Shown: one piece after another, positions 45,573 to 57,257 of the stretch | How positions within the stretch are numbered: position 1 is the first letter of the stretch | Layout: each line of letters opens with the position of its first letter | Origin: Diabrotica undecimpunctata | Lineage: Eukaryota; Arthropoda; Insecta; Coleoptera; Chrysomelidae | Length of the DNA stretch: 64,000 bases | Reading direction: 5' to 3' | NCBI RefSeq assembly: GCF_040954645.1 | Contig: NC_092804.1 | Span: 39,089,753 to 39,153,752, forward strand | Position numbers and translations under genes: made by a program | The notes under the pieces: model-generated | Seen by the model: only the letters and a program-made list of their open reading frames with translations | Databases searched by the model: none | What the model was told of the DNA's origin: nothing

Positions 45573-46948
45573 ATGGATAATCTTACTCAAAATTCTTCAA
45601 ATGTCAATACTACTTCACATAATGTCAACAACACGGTCAAATCATACTCAGCAGTGTTAGCTAAAAACTCCACTCCATTACCAAATAGAGATCAAGCGAT
45701 AGTTCTCCCATCGATAGAAGGTTGCAAAATTCAAGACTATCTCTTACAGATTGGACCAATAGTTAACCCACAAAATATAATATATTGTTCACGTATATCT
45801 AACGATCGAGTTTGCATATATTTGAGAGATAAAAAAAATGTCGACGATCTTCTTAAAAATAATGAAGCCATCACAATTAACAACACTCGTCTTGTTGCTC
45901 GGCGACTAATTACCCCATCAAAAAGATTGCTAGTATCTAATGTAAGCCCCACAATTCCTAATGAAGATATTGCCCGAGATTTACAAAACTTAGGTTTAAC
46001 ATTGTTATCGCCAATGACTCAGCTGATCCAGCTTACAGCCACATATTAAGTTTTAGAAGACAAATTTACATTTCTCCTCCTTTAAATACTCACATTCCTG
46101 AATTTATTGAAATAGAACAAGATGGAGTAGTAAGCAGGTTATTTTTAACATTAGACAGCCATAATTATTTCAAATGCAAGCAAGCAGGATCTAATGCTTC
46201 ACAATGTGCTGTTTCTGTTCCACCAACTTTGAATATAATACCTACAGTAAGCAATACTCAATCAGGTAGCATATCTCTTGCCCAAACTTCACAAACTCCA
46301 ATTGCTGGAATCGCTACAACTTCTTCTTCCAACAACTCACAATCTGCCAACGCACACAGCTCGCAAATAAATTAAAACTTACTCCCATATACGTTTGAGT
46401 CATTTTCGACCCAAAATCCAGATCCAGAACTGTCAAATCCACCCCTCTCTCACTCTATCAATACCCCTATGAATTCTTTGATAATCGAAAACGCCTTGAT
46501 TGACAATACAAAGTCTGATCCTTCCTTAACACAAAATATTTCACATAAACGTACTGCTTCTGCTGTTTTATCTCCTACTTCTGAGGATGTCCAATTTGCA
46601 GTTCGAACTTTAAAACAGAAAAAAGAGCAAAACAGAAAAAAAAACCGGAACAAAACATAAAGTTTTCAGACAATATTAAAACATATATAGATAAATACTC
46701 TGCTTCCTTTTGTCTTAACAGTCAGCAAATTGAAAGTCTACTTGAAAATTGCTATGGCTGCTCTGATGTACTAACGGTTGCGAATGATTATACTTCAGAC
46801 ACCGTAGCTCTTATTAATATGTTGGAAGAAATACGTCCCCATTTAGAAGACAGAACAACAAAATATCGCTGCACAAAATTGAGGAAAAAATTGGCTGTAC
46901 AACTTGATATAGCCACTTTGGATACTAAAAGTGATTCATCCACTTGTT
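45573..46948 (+). pseudogene. I-clade LINE ORF1 (gag-like RNA-binding protein), frameshifted
   Basis: The first 158 codons run from MDNLTQNSSNVN through an RRM-like segment (QNIIYCSRISNDRVCIYLRD, KRLLVSNVSPTIPNEDIARD). After a shift at 46030 it continues with a degenerate zinc knuckle, YFKCKQAGSNASQCAV (about 46170-46205), in which the first Cys and the His are lost. Then come a Ser/Thr/Gln-rich stretch and SFCLNSQQIESLLENCYGCS to the stop at 46948. In this clade ORF1 coats the LINE RNA. At least three frame breaks. Confidence 0.75.
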
Positions 46949-46989
46949 AACCCTGAATTTTTTCGCTTAATCAATATATAATAATTTAT

Positions 46990-47248
46990 GTATAATAAAA
47001 TTTTAAAGTGTAATCAATCAATACACACCACAAATTATTTGTCTTCAAGAAACTAATTTTAATAATTCCACGTGCACGAATCTAAAGTCCTTCAATTCAT
47101 ATTTTAAAAACAGAGATAATGCAAATCACGCATCAGATGGAGTTGCAATATATGTAAAGGAACAAATAATATTCAAAGAAATTCCATTAAACACAAATCT
47201 CGAAGCTGTAGCTGTACAAAATGGCAGAACACAAAAGATCAACATATG

Positions 47249-47323
<75 letters not shown>

Positions 47324-47637
47324 AGTTAGGTATTATTGACTGACACGTTATGTAAAATAAAGTTTTATTTTGAGGTTGCAGTCATTAATAGGGCAGGAAA
47401 GTGAAACTCTTTGTTCTTTATCAAGCTTTCGCAAAATTTATTTGCTTCTTCAGGATATGCTAAAATATGGTATCAGTAAATACAATGAAATTAGAATTAA
47501 ATAGCATTGTATAAAACTAGTATAAAAACTTACAACATGAGGTTAATCCATTAAAATAAATTTTGCAAAAGCTTGATAAAGAACAAAGACTTTCACTTTC
47601 CTGCCCTATTAATGACTGCAACCTCAAAATAAAACTT

Positions 47638-47705
<68 letters not shown>

Positions 47706-50244
47706 CCAAATTATAATCTAGAAGAACAATATCTTGTAAACTTAAATTAGGTTCCTAGTCCGAAATTCCTTTTGGGAGATCTAAATGGACACAATACTAA
47801 CTGGGGTTCCTTTAAAACTACACACTTTGGAAAAAGACCTAAAAGATCATAAACACATTAAACCTTGCAATAATAAATGATGGTAGCAGCACAAACTTAA
47901 ATTTATCGACAGGGACATTTTCTTCTATAGATATCTCACTCTGTACGCCAACTCTTCAATTAAATAACAATTGGTATGTAGAAAAAGATTTATATGGGAG
48001 TGATCACTTCCCAATTTTAATAGAAAAACACTCGATGAAACCTACGCCAGTTACACCTGATCCGAAATAGAGGCTAGATAAAGCTGATTGGCGCAATTTT
48101 CAAGAAGTTATCCGTAGCGAATCATCAAAAGATGATTCATCATCAGATTCTTATCGTCCAGTGTCTCTAACTTGTGTAATGTGTAAGCTTTTAGAAAAAA
48201 TTATAAATAAACGTTTATTATGGTGTCTAGAAGAAAATAACCAACTGATTAATGAACAACCTGGATTTCGTCCTTTAAGATCAACTACCGACAATTTAGT
48301 AGATATAGAATCACATATTAATAACGCATGCTACAACAACCAAAAATGTATTGCAATTTATTTTGATTTGCACAAAGCATTTGATATGGCTTCGCATAAA
48401 AAGATAATTTCAACACTGGAATCATATGGCTATCAAGGAAATATACTTGCTTTTATTAAAAGTTTTCTCCTAAATAGAAATCTCAAGGTAAAAGTAAACG
48501 GTCTTCTATCTAATGTGAGATATCAAAAAAATGGTACACCCCAAGGCTCGGTAATCAGCCCGACGTTTTTCCTTATATCTATTAATGATATAATCAAATA
48601 AATGAACAAACCCATTCAAGCGAGATTGTACGCGGATGATCTTATAATATTCTTAAATGGAAACAATATACAGAGTATGGCCAAATTACTACAAGATCAA
48701 CTCGATAAATTTATAGCATGGTCTAAAAGGAGTGGTTTTCAATTTGCTTCATCTAAAACTCGCTGCATCATATTTTCAAAGAGACCAAAACAGATAAAAA
48801 AAATACCTACTTTAAAACTTGAGGGTCAGATACTTGAATATGTAAATACAATTAAATATCTAGATTTAATATTTGATCAAGCTCTAACTTAGAAGGACCA
48901 CATCAAATATATATCAGCTATATATCAAAAAAGACTAAACCACTTGAAATGTCTTTCTGGTACGAACTGAGGAGCGGACGATAGAACTCTACTCATATGC
49001 CGCGCTCACTCGTCTGCTTCAAAAACAACTCTAAGTTTTAGATACCATTCAAAATACCGCTCTTAGAATAATAAGCGATGCATTTAGAACAACCCTTATC
49101 TTAAGTCTTCAGGCCGAACTCGGTGAACTACCATTAGATTTAAGAAGACAGGAATGAATGCTCTCATATGCATCGAAGCGGTACTCTTTACAATATCACC
49201 AAACCATTCGCTGCTCGAATATCCAGCACGCAAAAACCCACATTTCCTTTTACGAAAGATGCAGACGAATCATAAATAAATTAAACCTTAAAGTCCCCGA
49301 AATCTATCCTAGCAAGATGCCAACTTTCCCTCCTTGGCTAATATCTTCTCCTCGCATAAATTTGGATCTATTATCAGAAAATAAGAAAGAAAGCAATCGT
49401 CATCTAATTAATTCTAAATATCAAACCTTAATTTCTCAATTTTCTTCTTTCAAACAGTTATTTACAGATGGACCTAGAACAGAACGTTGTGTAGCATCTG
49501 CCTTTGTAACAAAGGATGAAATAAAGAAATATAAACTAGCGGAGACTATACTATTTAACAGGAGAAATCTTTGCAATATATAAAGCCATATATCACGTTA
49601 CAAAATGTCCTGAAACTAACTTCTTAATAATTACTGACTCAGTAAGTTCTCTAGCAATCATCTTAAAAATTTATTCTTCCCATCCTGTGTTCAAACTCAT
49701 TAGACAAGAATTGCACAACCTAAATCACAAAAACATTGCTTTCTTGTGTGTGTCATCTTATATTGGAATCACGGGAAATGATCTGGCAGATAAATATGCA
49801 CGAGAAGCCTTAGAGGACACAACTATTGAGTTCTATCCAAAAACTCCAGCGACAGATCTCAAATCATATTTCCACAGCAAAATGGTTAACATATGGAATA
49901 GCAGATGGCACAAAAAACAGGCAAAATTACTTGAGATAAAACCAATATTTCAACCATGGTCTGATAGTTCCACCAATCGTTTTTCTCAGGTTATCATCAC
50001 ACGACTGCCGCTTGGTTATAGTCGCCTTACACATGGACATCTCATGACAAGGGATCCTCAACCGGAGTGTTATGCTTGCAAGACCATGCTAACAGTAAAA
50101 CACCTTCTAGTAGAGTGTCCGTTACACAGTGCGGAAAGATGTAAATTAGGAATCCCGGAGAATTTGAGAGAACTATTCTTAAAGTGCGGTGCCAAAGTGA
50201 TTATCCAATATCTAAAAGCAATAAACTATTTATACAAAATATAA
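46990..50244 (+). pseudogene. I-clade LINE ORF2 (endonuclease, RT, RNase H), broken
   Basis: Endonuclease blocks: PQIICLQETNFNNSTC-like, SDGVAIYVKEQII, INICNIY (broken here by the insertion at 47254), then IPPNYNLEEQYL and FLLGDLNGHNTNWGS. RT blocks after an internal deletion: YRPVSLTCVMCKLLEKIINK, NEQPGFRPLRSTTDN, IYFDLHKAFDMASH, NGTPQGSVISPTFFLISIND, a TAA, then RLYADDLIIFLNG. The RNase H region has FTDGPRT, FLIITDSVSSL and VSSYIGITGNDLADKYARE, with Y where H is usual. The Cys-rich tail PECYACKTMLTVKHLLVECP closes it, and the last 185 codons are open. Confidence 0.85.
47254..47702. mobile_element. TA-flanked foldback element inserted in the LINE endonuclease
   Basis: It interrupts the codons for N-I-Y|I-P-P. 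It consists of ~65 bp of (AT)n, then inverted arms of about 90 bp (47358-47447 and 47553-47643, sharing GGTTGCAGTCATTAATAGGG and CCTGCCCTATTAATGACTG inverted), a 105-bp middle and ~60 bp of (TA)n. No coding. The host gene segment itself is ATATATATA, so insertion was into an AT stretch that then expanded. Confidence 0.8.
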
Positions 50245-50299
50245 TTGTTACGCTATTCAATTATTGTTAAAACTTTTTCTTTTTTCGCTAATAGCAGCG

Positions 50300-51110
50300 A
50301 AGAGAGCAGCACCAACACAAACAAAAATGACAGTCGAAGGACTTAATACGGAATCCGTGGAATACTTATACACAAAACGAATATCAGAGAATATTGAAGC
50401 TGAGAATTAAATATTAGAAAACGATAACATCGAGTAAAGTTGCGAAACACTTAAAAGTAACATATCTAACGTAGCAATAGAATTACTTGAAGAAAAGAAA
50501 GTAATTAACACTAATATATCATTCTCAAAATAGATGAAACACGACTTCTACTAAACACGAAAAGAAATATGTAGAAAGATGAGAAAACAAAGAAAAGAGA
50601 TGAACGAACTAATAACAACGAAATACATTGAGAAGAAAATATAGGCAGATTACTTTCAAACCCTATTTCCTAAAAGTGATGATAATAAATTACTAGCACC
50701 AGAAGTAAGGACAAACGAAGGAATAAATATTAAGGAAAGAGGTAAAGGAAGCGATAAGGAAATTAAACAATAGAGTATCACCAGTGAAGGACAGAATACC
50801 AAACGAACTCCTAAAGTAATAAGGAACAGATCGTACCAAACAATTATTAAAGGTAAGTCAAAAAACAAATAGATCAAAACAGAATACCACAAGAATGGAG
50901 ATCAAGCATCCTAATACCTCTCTGCAAAAAGGGAGACAAATGGGACCCCGATAATTACGGAGGAATTAATTAATTAAACACAACATTAAATTTTAGAACG
51001 AAAGTGAGAACAAATAAACTAATTGAAATTACAACACTAGCAAAAGAACAACAAGGTTTTACGTTGGAAAGACGATGATCAGGTAGTGAAATGAGAAAAA
51101 AATCAATTAA
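50300..51110 (+). pseudogene. LINE reverse transcriptase fragment, strongly decayed
   Basis: Pieces in order: GLNTESVEYLYTKRISENIE (a region preceding the RT), VKEAIRKLNNRVSPVKDRIP and NELLK, IPQEWRSSILIPLCKKGDKW, DPDNYGGIN, KEQQGFTLERR. These are the first RT blocks; the catalytic region is absent. Many stops. It follows directly on the end of the I-clade LINE. Confidence 0.7.
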
Positions 51111-51512
51111 TACAGCTGCTACTTCTGGATAAAATCGAAGGCGATGGGAAATTGGAAGAAAACCACAATCATGGCTCAATAGACAGGCGTATAATATAAA
51201 CATTGAGTAATAGCGTTGATTGAATATCCGCATCAATTTAGATATTCAATGAATAATAATAGTGAAAGTTTGGTAGTAAAATAAATAAGATCAAATAAGA
51301 GAAAGACAAGATAAGATCAAATTATATCCTCTCATGAAAAATTGTAAGATTATTAACAGTCACATGACAAATTCTTACATATATGCACAATGCAGGAATA
51401 TAAAAGTGAGCGTATAAAAGTTTATTCTGTAATGTTTTAATTTATGTTATACTAATATTGTTGCTTTTCATCGACTAGTTTTCAAAATTGATATCATGAC
51501 AGGGCATTATTC
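51111..51512. other. no gene recognised
   Basis: AT-rich gap of about 400 bp between the LINE fragment and a PLE fragment. Contains an AGATAAGATCAAAT-type purine-rich repeat near 51290-51330. Confidence 0.35.
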
Positions 51513-51960
51513 GTGGTAGGCGAGCGTAAACCATTTATAAACAACGAATTTCACAAGATTAGAGAAAGAAAACAACAAAACACCAAAAGTAATCGAGAAA
51601 CGCCCACAAAAAGAAATTTAAATATGACAACAATACCATATGTACGGGGCTCATGCAAAAAATTAAAAAGGATACTCAATAAGTACAACATCACAACAAC
51701 ATTCAAAACAACAAATACACTAAGATCTATTCTGACCAAAAACAAACCTAACAACACATAAGAGAGATCAAAGAACTGCATCTATAAAATGCCACAAGGT
51801 TTATGTGGGAGTAAGCGCAAGACCACTAAGTGTCAGGATAAACGAGCATGAAACATAGTTCAGAACCAAAGATTTCACAAAATCGAACATATGCAAACGT
51901 GCTTGTGATAAGGTGCATAGAGTGCAATGAAAAGATGTATGAGGGTACAAACACCACTCT
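51513..51960 (+). pseudogene. Penelope-like element, linker and GIY-YIG fragment
   Basis: The open frame reads KRNLNMTTIPYVRGSCKKLK, RILNKYNITTTFKTTNTLRS and ILTKNKPNNT, the PLE linker. After a TAA it continues as RSKNCIYKM and, shifted, SARPLSVRINEHE, matching the GIY-YIG arginine block of the copy at 43235. No RT remains. A GAAACGTC hairpin lies about 150 bp downstream. Confidence 0.8.
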
Positions 51961-52084
51961 CAGAATTTTTAACTAAAATCATGGCTCTGCGAGGTTAAGT
52001 AAGTCACCCGGCAATTTTTAATATAATAACCTCCAAACAACTATTGGTTATAATAACAGCTGAATATTTAAAAATAATCGTTTT

Positions 52085-52115
52085 TGAGGAGTAGAAATCG
52101 AAACGTCGAATAACA
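52085..52115 (+). repeat. GAAACGTC motif at a PLE 3' end
   Basis: GAGGAGTAGAAATCGAAACGTC lies where a PLE terminal repeat should be (positions 52088-52109). It shares ATCGAAACGTC with the palindrome copies' motif and the 152-bp units, tying this motif to PLE ends. Confidence 0.45.
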
Positions 52116-53737
52116 ATGATAAAATTTAATTTTTATTAAAATCAATTGCGTCTAAGCCTCATATAGCCATGCAGCAACAAAAAAGTTTTAAAAAGTTTTT
52201 AGTGATTAGATCATCTAAGTAATATAAATATAAAGTTCAACTCCTTTATAGAACTTCATCCAATTAAAACTATAATTTACAAAAATTAATTGTAATTATT
52301 ATTTATTTTTAAGTAGGAATTACTCAACTCTGTTGTAGTATCACTAAAATAATAACTATTGTGACAATTTGTTGTATATTTTATCAGTATCTTTATATTT
52401 AAGCAACTTATTTACATTTGTGTTAAATTTAAACATTTACCTCTCTTTATCTTTATGTTTACTTAACAGCATCCTAGAGTAGAGTATCCTAGATAGTCTA
52501 AAAATACGAAATACGACACGTTGCTACGAGGGTTTTCTCGTGGCATGATAAGAGCTGTCTACAAATTCGAATGTTCGAACTTAGAACTTTCAAGTAGTTG
52601 GCTACACATGAGTATTGTTTTAGTTCTTGGGATAACTCTTACACATGTACGGTCTATTTTACTTATATATTGATTTTTACGTAATCATCTCATACAAAAT
52701 AAATACGTTCAATTCTTTTTATTAGTGGTAGAGGTGAGTGTATCAATGAAGATCAACAATGCCACGCATGTATTTATTATTATTTTATTGTGTGTGTTGT
52801 AACGAAATATTTTGCCTACCACATAGGGTATTATTATAGGGGGTTGGAAATTGGGGACAGAAATTATCGAGGCAGAGATAGGGCAAGCAAAATAAATCGA
52901 AACTTATGCGAACGGCTCTCAGGGTTTATTTGGAGTAGCTGGGTCGTGAATAAATGAATGGCCAGTGGGTTGGATTGGGGCAACTACAAAAATGAAACAA
53001 AGCGGTACTAACATGAATATCCTGGAACAAATATATAAACAAAACAACAAGAAGGACCTCTAGCTATTTAAAATAAGGACGCCGCTTCGAGGTGTCAAGT
53101 TTTAACAATTACAACAACTAGTTGTAACTATTGAAATAATTATTAGAAATGCAAAATATAGCCTTTTAAATGAAACTCAAAAAAGGCGTTAGGAAGTTAG
53201 TTAAGAGAAATAAACAAAATGGTTTAGAAAAAAATTAAACATTTTTTGTTATCTCACCACAAACAACTAGTCACAAAAGTAAATACAAAAATAACAAAGA
53301 GAAACACTTACTAACTCCTATCCGTTTACAAACTCTAGAAGTTGTAGACACTACAAAACTTACTATTGTTACTGCGCTATAATTTATAGCAGAAATAAAT
53401 TATTACAAATAAAAAATTATCTTTTTATATGATGAAAGCGATTAATAATAAAAATGTTTATTTTTTCTTAAAAATTTAAACACAAAAGTTACCTTGATTT
53501 TCACTAAATTACTTTAGGGGTGGAAACTAGACTTCACTGGAATTTCTGGAGGTAGAATTGGGCTGACACTTTCTGCCACACGAACAAATTAATCTCCATA
53601 CTATGAAAAGTATTTTGAAACAGCTCCTTAGGACATACAAATTTGAGATTTAAATTGGGGCACTGGAACACAAACTTTAGACTCGGCTTTTTAAAAAACA
53701 GGAAAATGGAACATGTGAATATCTTTCAAAGCCTCAC
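52116..53737. other. no gene recognised
   Basis: About 1.6 kb with no protein motif. The part from 52800 to 53110 is less AT-rich (GGGGTTGGAAATTGGGGACA, GGGTTGGATTGGGGC) and might be a retroelement terminal repeat; no partner copy was found. Confidence 0.3.
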
Positions 53738-54110
<373 letters not shown>

Positions 54111-54362
54111 GCAACTGCAACCGACAGGACCTCAGCGAGAGTGTCGCAATTAACTTTCCGGCAAAACCTTTCCAGCGATCCAAATGGATGTTTATTTGAA
54201 ACGCAATATCGAGCGGCTTTCGAACAAAGGTATATAAACAAACTCTAAAAATGTGATTATATCAACTCGGCGACGCAAAGAAAAATTAGAAGAATATTCT
54301 TCGGTGTTTTAATACATATACGAGGGGATTTCAATATATACCAAGGAATTCACAAATGCTAG

Positions 54363-54415
54363 AGTGTGTGTGTGTGTGTATGTGTGTGTGTGTATATGTG
54401 CGTGTGTGAGTGTGT
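54363..54415. repeat. (GT)n microsatellite
   Basis: A GT-rich run with occasional A interruptions. Confidence 0.93.
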
Positions 54416-54529
54416 TTTTAATTGCTTGTTTTCACAGTCAGATAGAAGTCATAACTTTTATGGCATTATATGAACAATTATAAATAGTACAACAGTATTC
54501 TTATTTTTTTTTTCTAGTTTTTTGAAGAA

Positions 54530-54652
54530 AAATTCACGTTGTGTTAGAAGCGATCAACCACTAATGTTAAGAAAACGGTGTGGTTTGTCTGTTTTGTACA
54601 CCTCGTACCACACACAGTCTTCAACCATTAGACATCGAAGTGTTCGACTGGT
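54530..54652 (+). pseudogene. pogo/Tigger-type transposase fragment
   Basis: HVVLEAINH, a stop, then NGVVCLFCTPRTTHSLQPLD and IEVFDWYA-like residues. The T-H-S-L-Q-P-L-D segment near the third catalytic residue is diagnostic of DDE_1 (pogo) transposases. About 40 codons, joined directly to LINE sequence at about 54652, so the open frame that spans both is a chimera and not a gene. Confidence 0.7.
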
Positions 54653-54885
54653 ATGCATGCAATTCTGCAAAATCTAGGGTAAAGGAAGCACTAAGGAAAT
54701 TAAAAATTAGAAAATCATCAGGAGAGGACAGAATATCGAACGAACTCCTAAAGTACGGAAAACCAGATCTGACAAGACCTGATCTGACCAGATCACAAAA
54801 ATGGAGATTAAGCATCATAACACCTCTCTTGAAAAAAAGAGGTGAATCAGACCAGGGGAACTACAGTGGGATCAAAATTCATCAT
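54653..54885 (+). pseudogene. LINE reverse transcriptase fragment
   Basis: Gives AKSRVKEALRKLKIRKSSGE, DRISNELLKYGK, a duplicated P-D-L-T-R (15-bp tandem repeat), WRLSIITPLLKKRGES and DQGNYSGI, the first RT blocks. The same blocks occur at 50730-50965. It ends abruptly where an opposite-strand LINE begins. Confidence 0.75.
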
Positions 54886-54887
54886 TC

Positions 54888-55545
54888 TGCTATGTGGTTA
54901 TTCCATTTTTTTTTTCTATTTTGTGTCCATTCATTTATACATTGTACGTTACATTTTCTTCTAATATCTTCACTTCTGTTTCGAAATCTCAGCGTATTTC
55001 CTGTAATTCTTCTCAGTACTCTCATCTCTGCCGTTTACAGTAGCTTTTGCATAGTGGCTGTATCGGGTCTTGTTTCTGATGCATATGTCATTATTGGTCT
55101 TACACTGTCTTTATAAATTCTTGACTTCATCTCAGTGTTAATATATCTGTTTCGCCATATAGTGCTATTAAGACATCCTGCCAGTCTATTAGCTTTTTGT
55201 ACTTGATCTCTCACTTCTTTGTCCAGGTCTCCATAACTAGACAATGTATTTTCCAGATATTTTATTTCCATTACTTGTTCAATACTGATGCCATCAATTT
55301 CTATTTTACATCCGGTTGGTTCTTTGATGATTAGTATTGTTTTAGTTTTCTGAGATAAGATGTCATATTAAATTCTTTTGCTCTTATGTTAAATCTGTGG
55401 ACCAGTTTTTGCAGACCATCTCCATCTTGAGCTATCAATATTGCGTCGTCTGCGTAACAGAGTATTTTTATTTCTTTGTTTACCATTTTGTATCCTGGAA
55501 TGATGCACGTGCTATTTTAATATGTGTCCTTGCTCCAATACATGC
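54888..55545 (-). pseudogene. LINE reverse transcriptase C-terminal fragment, opposite strand
   Basis: From right to left on the minus strand: NKEIKILCYADDAILIAQDG (frameshifted catalytic block), EPTGCKIEIDGISIEQVMEI, the open frame 55035-55271 with KYLENTLSSYGDLDKEVRDQ and CLNSTIWRNRYINTEMKSRI, then AEMRVLRRITGNTLRFRNRS and EDIRRKCNVQCINEWTQNRK. This is a palm-to-C-terminus stretch of a LINE common in insects. It meets the plus-strand LINE fragment tail to tail. Confidence 0.8.
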
Positions 55546-56649
55546 TTGCTCAGAGCAACTGCATATGTCGCTCTGATGATACCTAATGAGGTTGAAATAC
55601 ATATAAGCAGCTAGCAGATGCCCTGCACCGAAATTAAATCTACTACCGTCTTTTTGTTTTAGTTTTTCACTCGGTTTTGAGTACTAGAAACTGAATTCAC
55701 TAAGAATTTTCATTATGATGAATGGCATTTGAAATGCAAATTATTGATTCCCTTGTCGATTAATTTATCAATCTGTCTGCTTTACAAATTTAGTTTAGAT
55801 TCGCCAAGTTTAGTTTATGATTTTTATTGTTGTATATATATATATATATATATACAATTAAACTGGTAACTACTTTTAACAACGCTGTGCAATTCTGACT
55901 ACATAATGTTAAATACGAACGGTTATTTTTTATATTTAAATTCTATATAAGAGAATAATTCCAACAACTACAACATTACAGATAAAACCGCTTATTTGGG
56001 TCACCTAGTATTCACATCCGACTAAGGCTGTCCTATGTCATTATTTGTGTTCCGTTTCAGTTATAAAGTTTACTCAATTGGAAATGGAGTGTATACTTAT
56101 ATATCCGTTTGAGCTCAACTTCGACGGTATAATACAAAATAAATATTTCTGCTCTCCAGAAAACTGTGAAAGATATACAAAACTTTTCTTGGCACAAGTT
56201 TTACACAAGAAGGATCGAAGCTATTTTTCGAAGGTTCAATAGAACCTGGTCTAGTTTGGAATTAGTTTTGTTTGTGTTTTGGGTCATTGAATATAAACTA
56301 GATCTACTAGGTACGTGTGTATTTATTATCTTAAAGTGTCGTAAAATGATCTATTTTTCTTTCTTTTAATCGACGCTATCTAGGAATATATTCTTATATC
56401 GTATGCCGATAAAATTTAGTATTATATTTGATTTAGGAGTTTTTAATTTTTACACTGTCCATTTTTTTCATTTAACTTTTCATCGAAAATCCACATTTTT
56501 GAAATCTGCCTATTTTAGTTTTGATTTTTTTTTAATAATATTATATTTTAGAGATCGTTATTTTAGTTGCTGTATTAAAAAATTAAATAATGACCTTTTA
56601 CTTCTACAAATCTAACTGGTTTCAATCCTTCAATAATTACAAGGTTATA
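55546..56649. other. no gene recognised
   Basis: AT-rich; includes a short (AT)n tract at 55833-55855. The plus-strand frame 56045-56242 (ECILIYPFELNFDGI) has no recognised relatives. Confidence 0.35.
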
Positions 56650-57085
56650 TTGTGCTATATAACCACAACCTCTTATTCTAGGGCCTTTTCTACCGTTACA
56701 TAAATCACATTTCTAACATCTTTTATATCTCGATGACAATTGATTTAGTAAAATCTGTCTTGAATTGTGGCCAGTGTTCTTTTGACACCAAAATGTCTCC
56801 AAGAAAGGCTGCTATGAATTTTTGTAACATACTTTTATTGTATGATTTTGGCATTACTACTTGTTGAACTTCCCACTTTCCCACTTTCAATATAATAGAC
56901 CATTTGAAAGGTAAAGAGATTCCGATTGAGCCCAGTCGGTTTTTATAGTTTCACTGTATTTGGTGAATTCCTGCCAAATAGGTCTTCCTCCATTTTCGGG
57001 CCATTCTCGTATGACTCTTAAGGCATTATCTTTCTTTTGACTCTTCTTAAGGTTTTCCAGGGAAGCTTAATCATTACCTTCTTTC
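56650..57085 (-). pseudogene. Ty3/gypsy pol fragment (RNase H end and integrase zinc-binding region)
   Basis: Right to left: LKKSQKKDNALRVIREWPEN and GGRPIWQEFTKYSETIKTDW, then SLYLSNGLLY, VMPKSYNKSMLQ and CNLCNGRKGPRIRG. This is the spacer after RNase H followed by the zinc-binding start of gypsy integrase, whose two cysteines are seen but whose histidine half is eroded. Several frame breaks. Gag lies immediately upstream, so protease and RT have been deleted. Confidence 0.65.
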
Positions 57086-57257
57086 TATTTAACTGTGGTT
57101 CGCCGGAGATTTACTTTTTCGGTGACATTCTCTTCGATTACAAAGTCAGTGTCAGCTCTTCTTCAAGCTTACACTGACTTTGAACCTGTAATTCATTCAA
57201 AGTATCTTGAAATTATTGTAATTGTTCATTTAATACATTATGTAAAACTGACACCCT

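Larger units (their letters stand above)
45233..50275 (+). mobile_element. I-clade LINE (ORF1, endonuclease, RT, RNase H), with nested insertion and deletion
   Basis: Nearly full-length layout: leader, gag-like ORF1 (45573-46948), APE endonuclease (46990-47930, split by an insertion at 47254-47702), RT (48161-48900) and RNase H (49450-49830). An RNase H domain downstream of the RT is characteristic of the I group. About 300 codons between endonuclease and RT are missing at 48100-48150. No poly-A or TSD was identified with confidence. Confidence 0.8.

Noticed and set aside
54580..55116. A 178-codon gene
   Set aside because: It is a read-through of pogo, plus-strand LINE and antisense LINE sequence.
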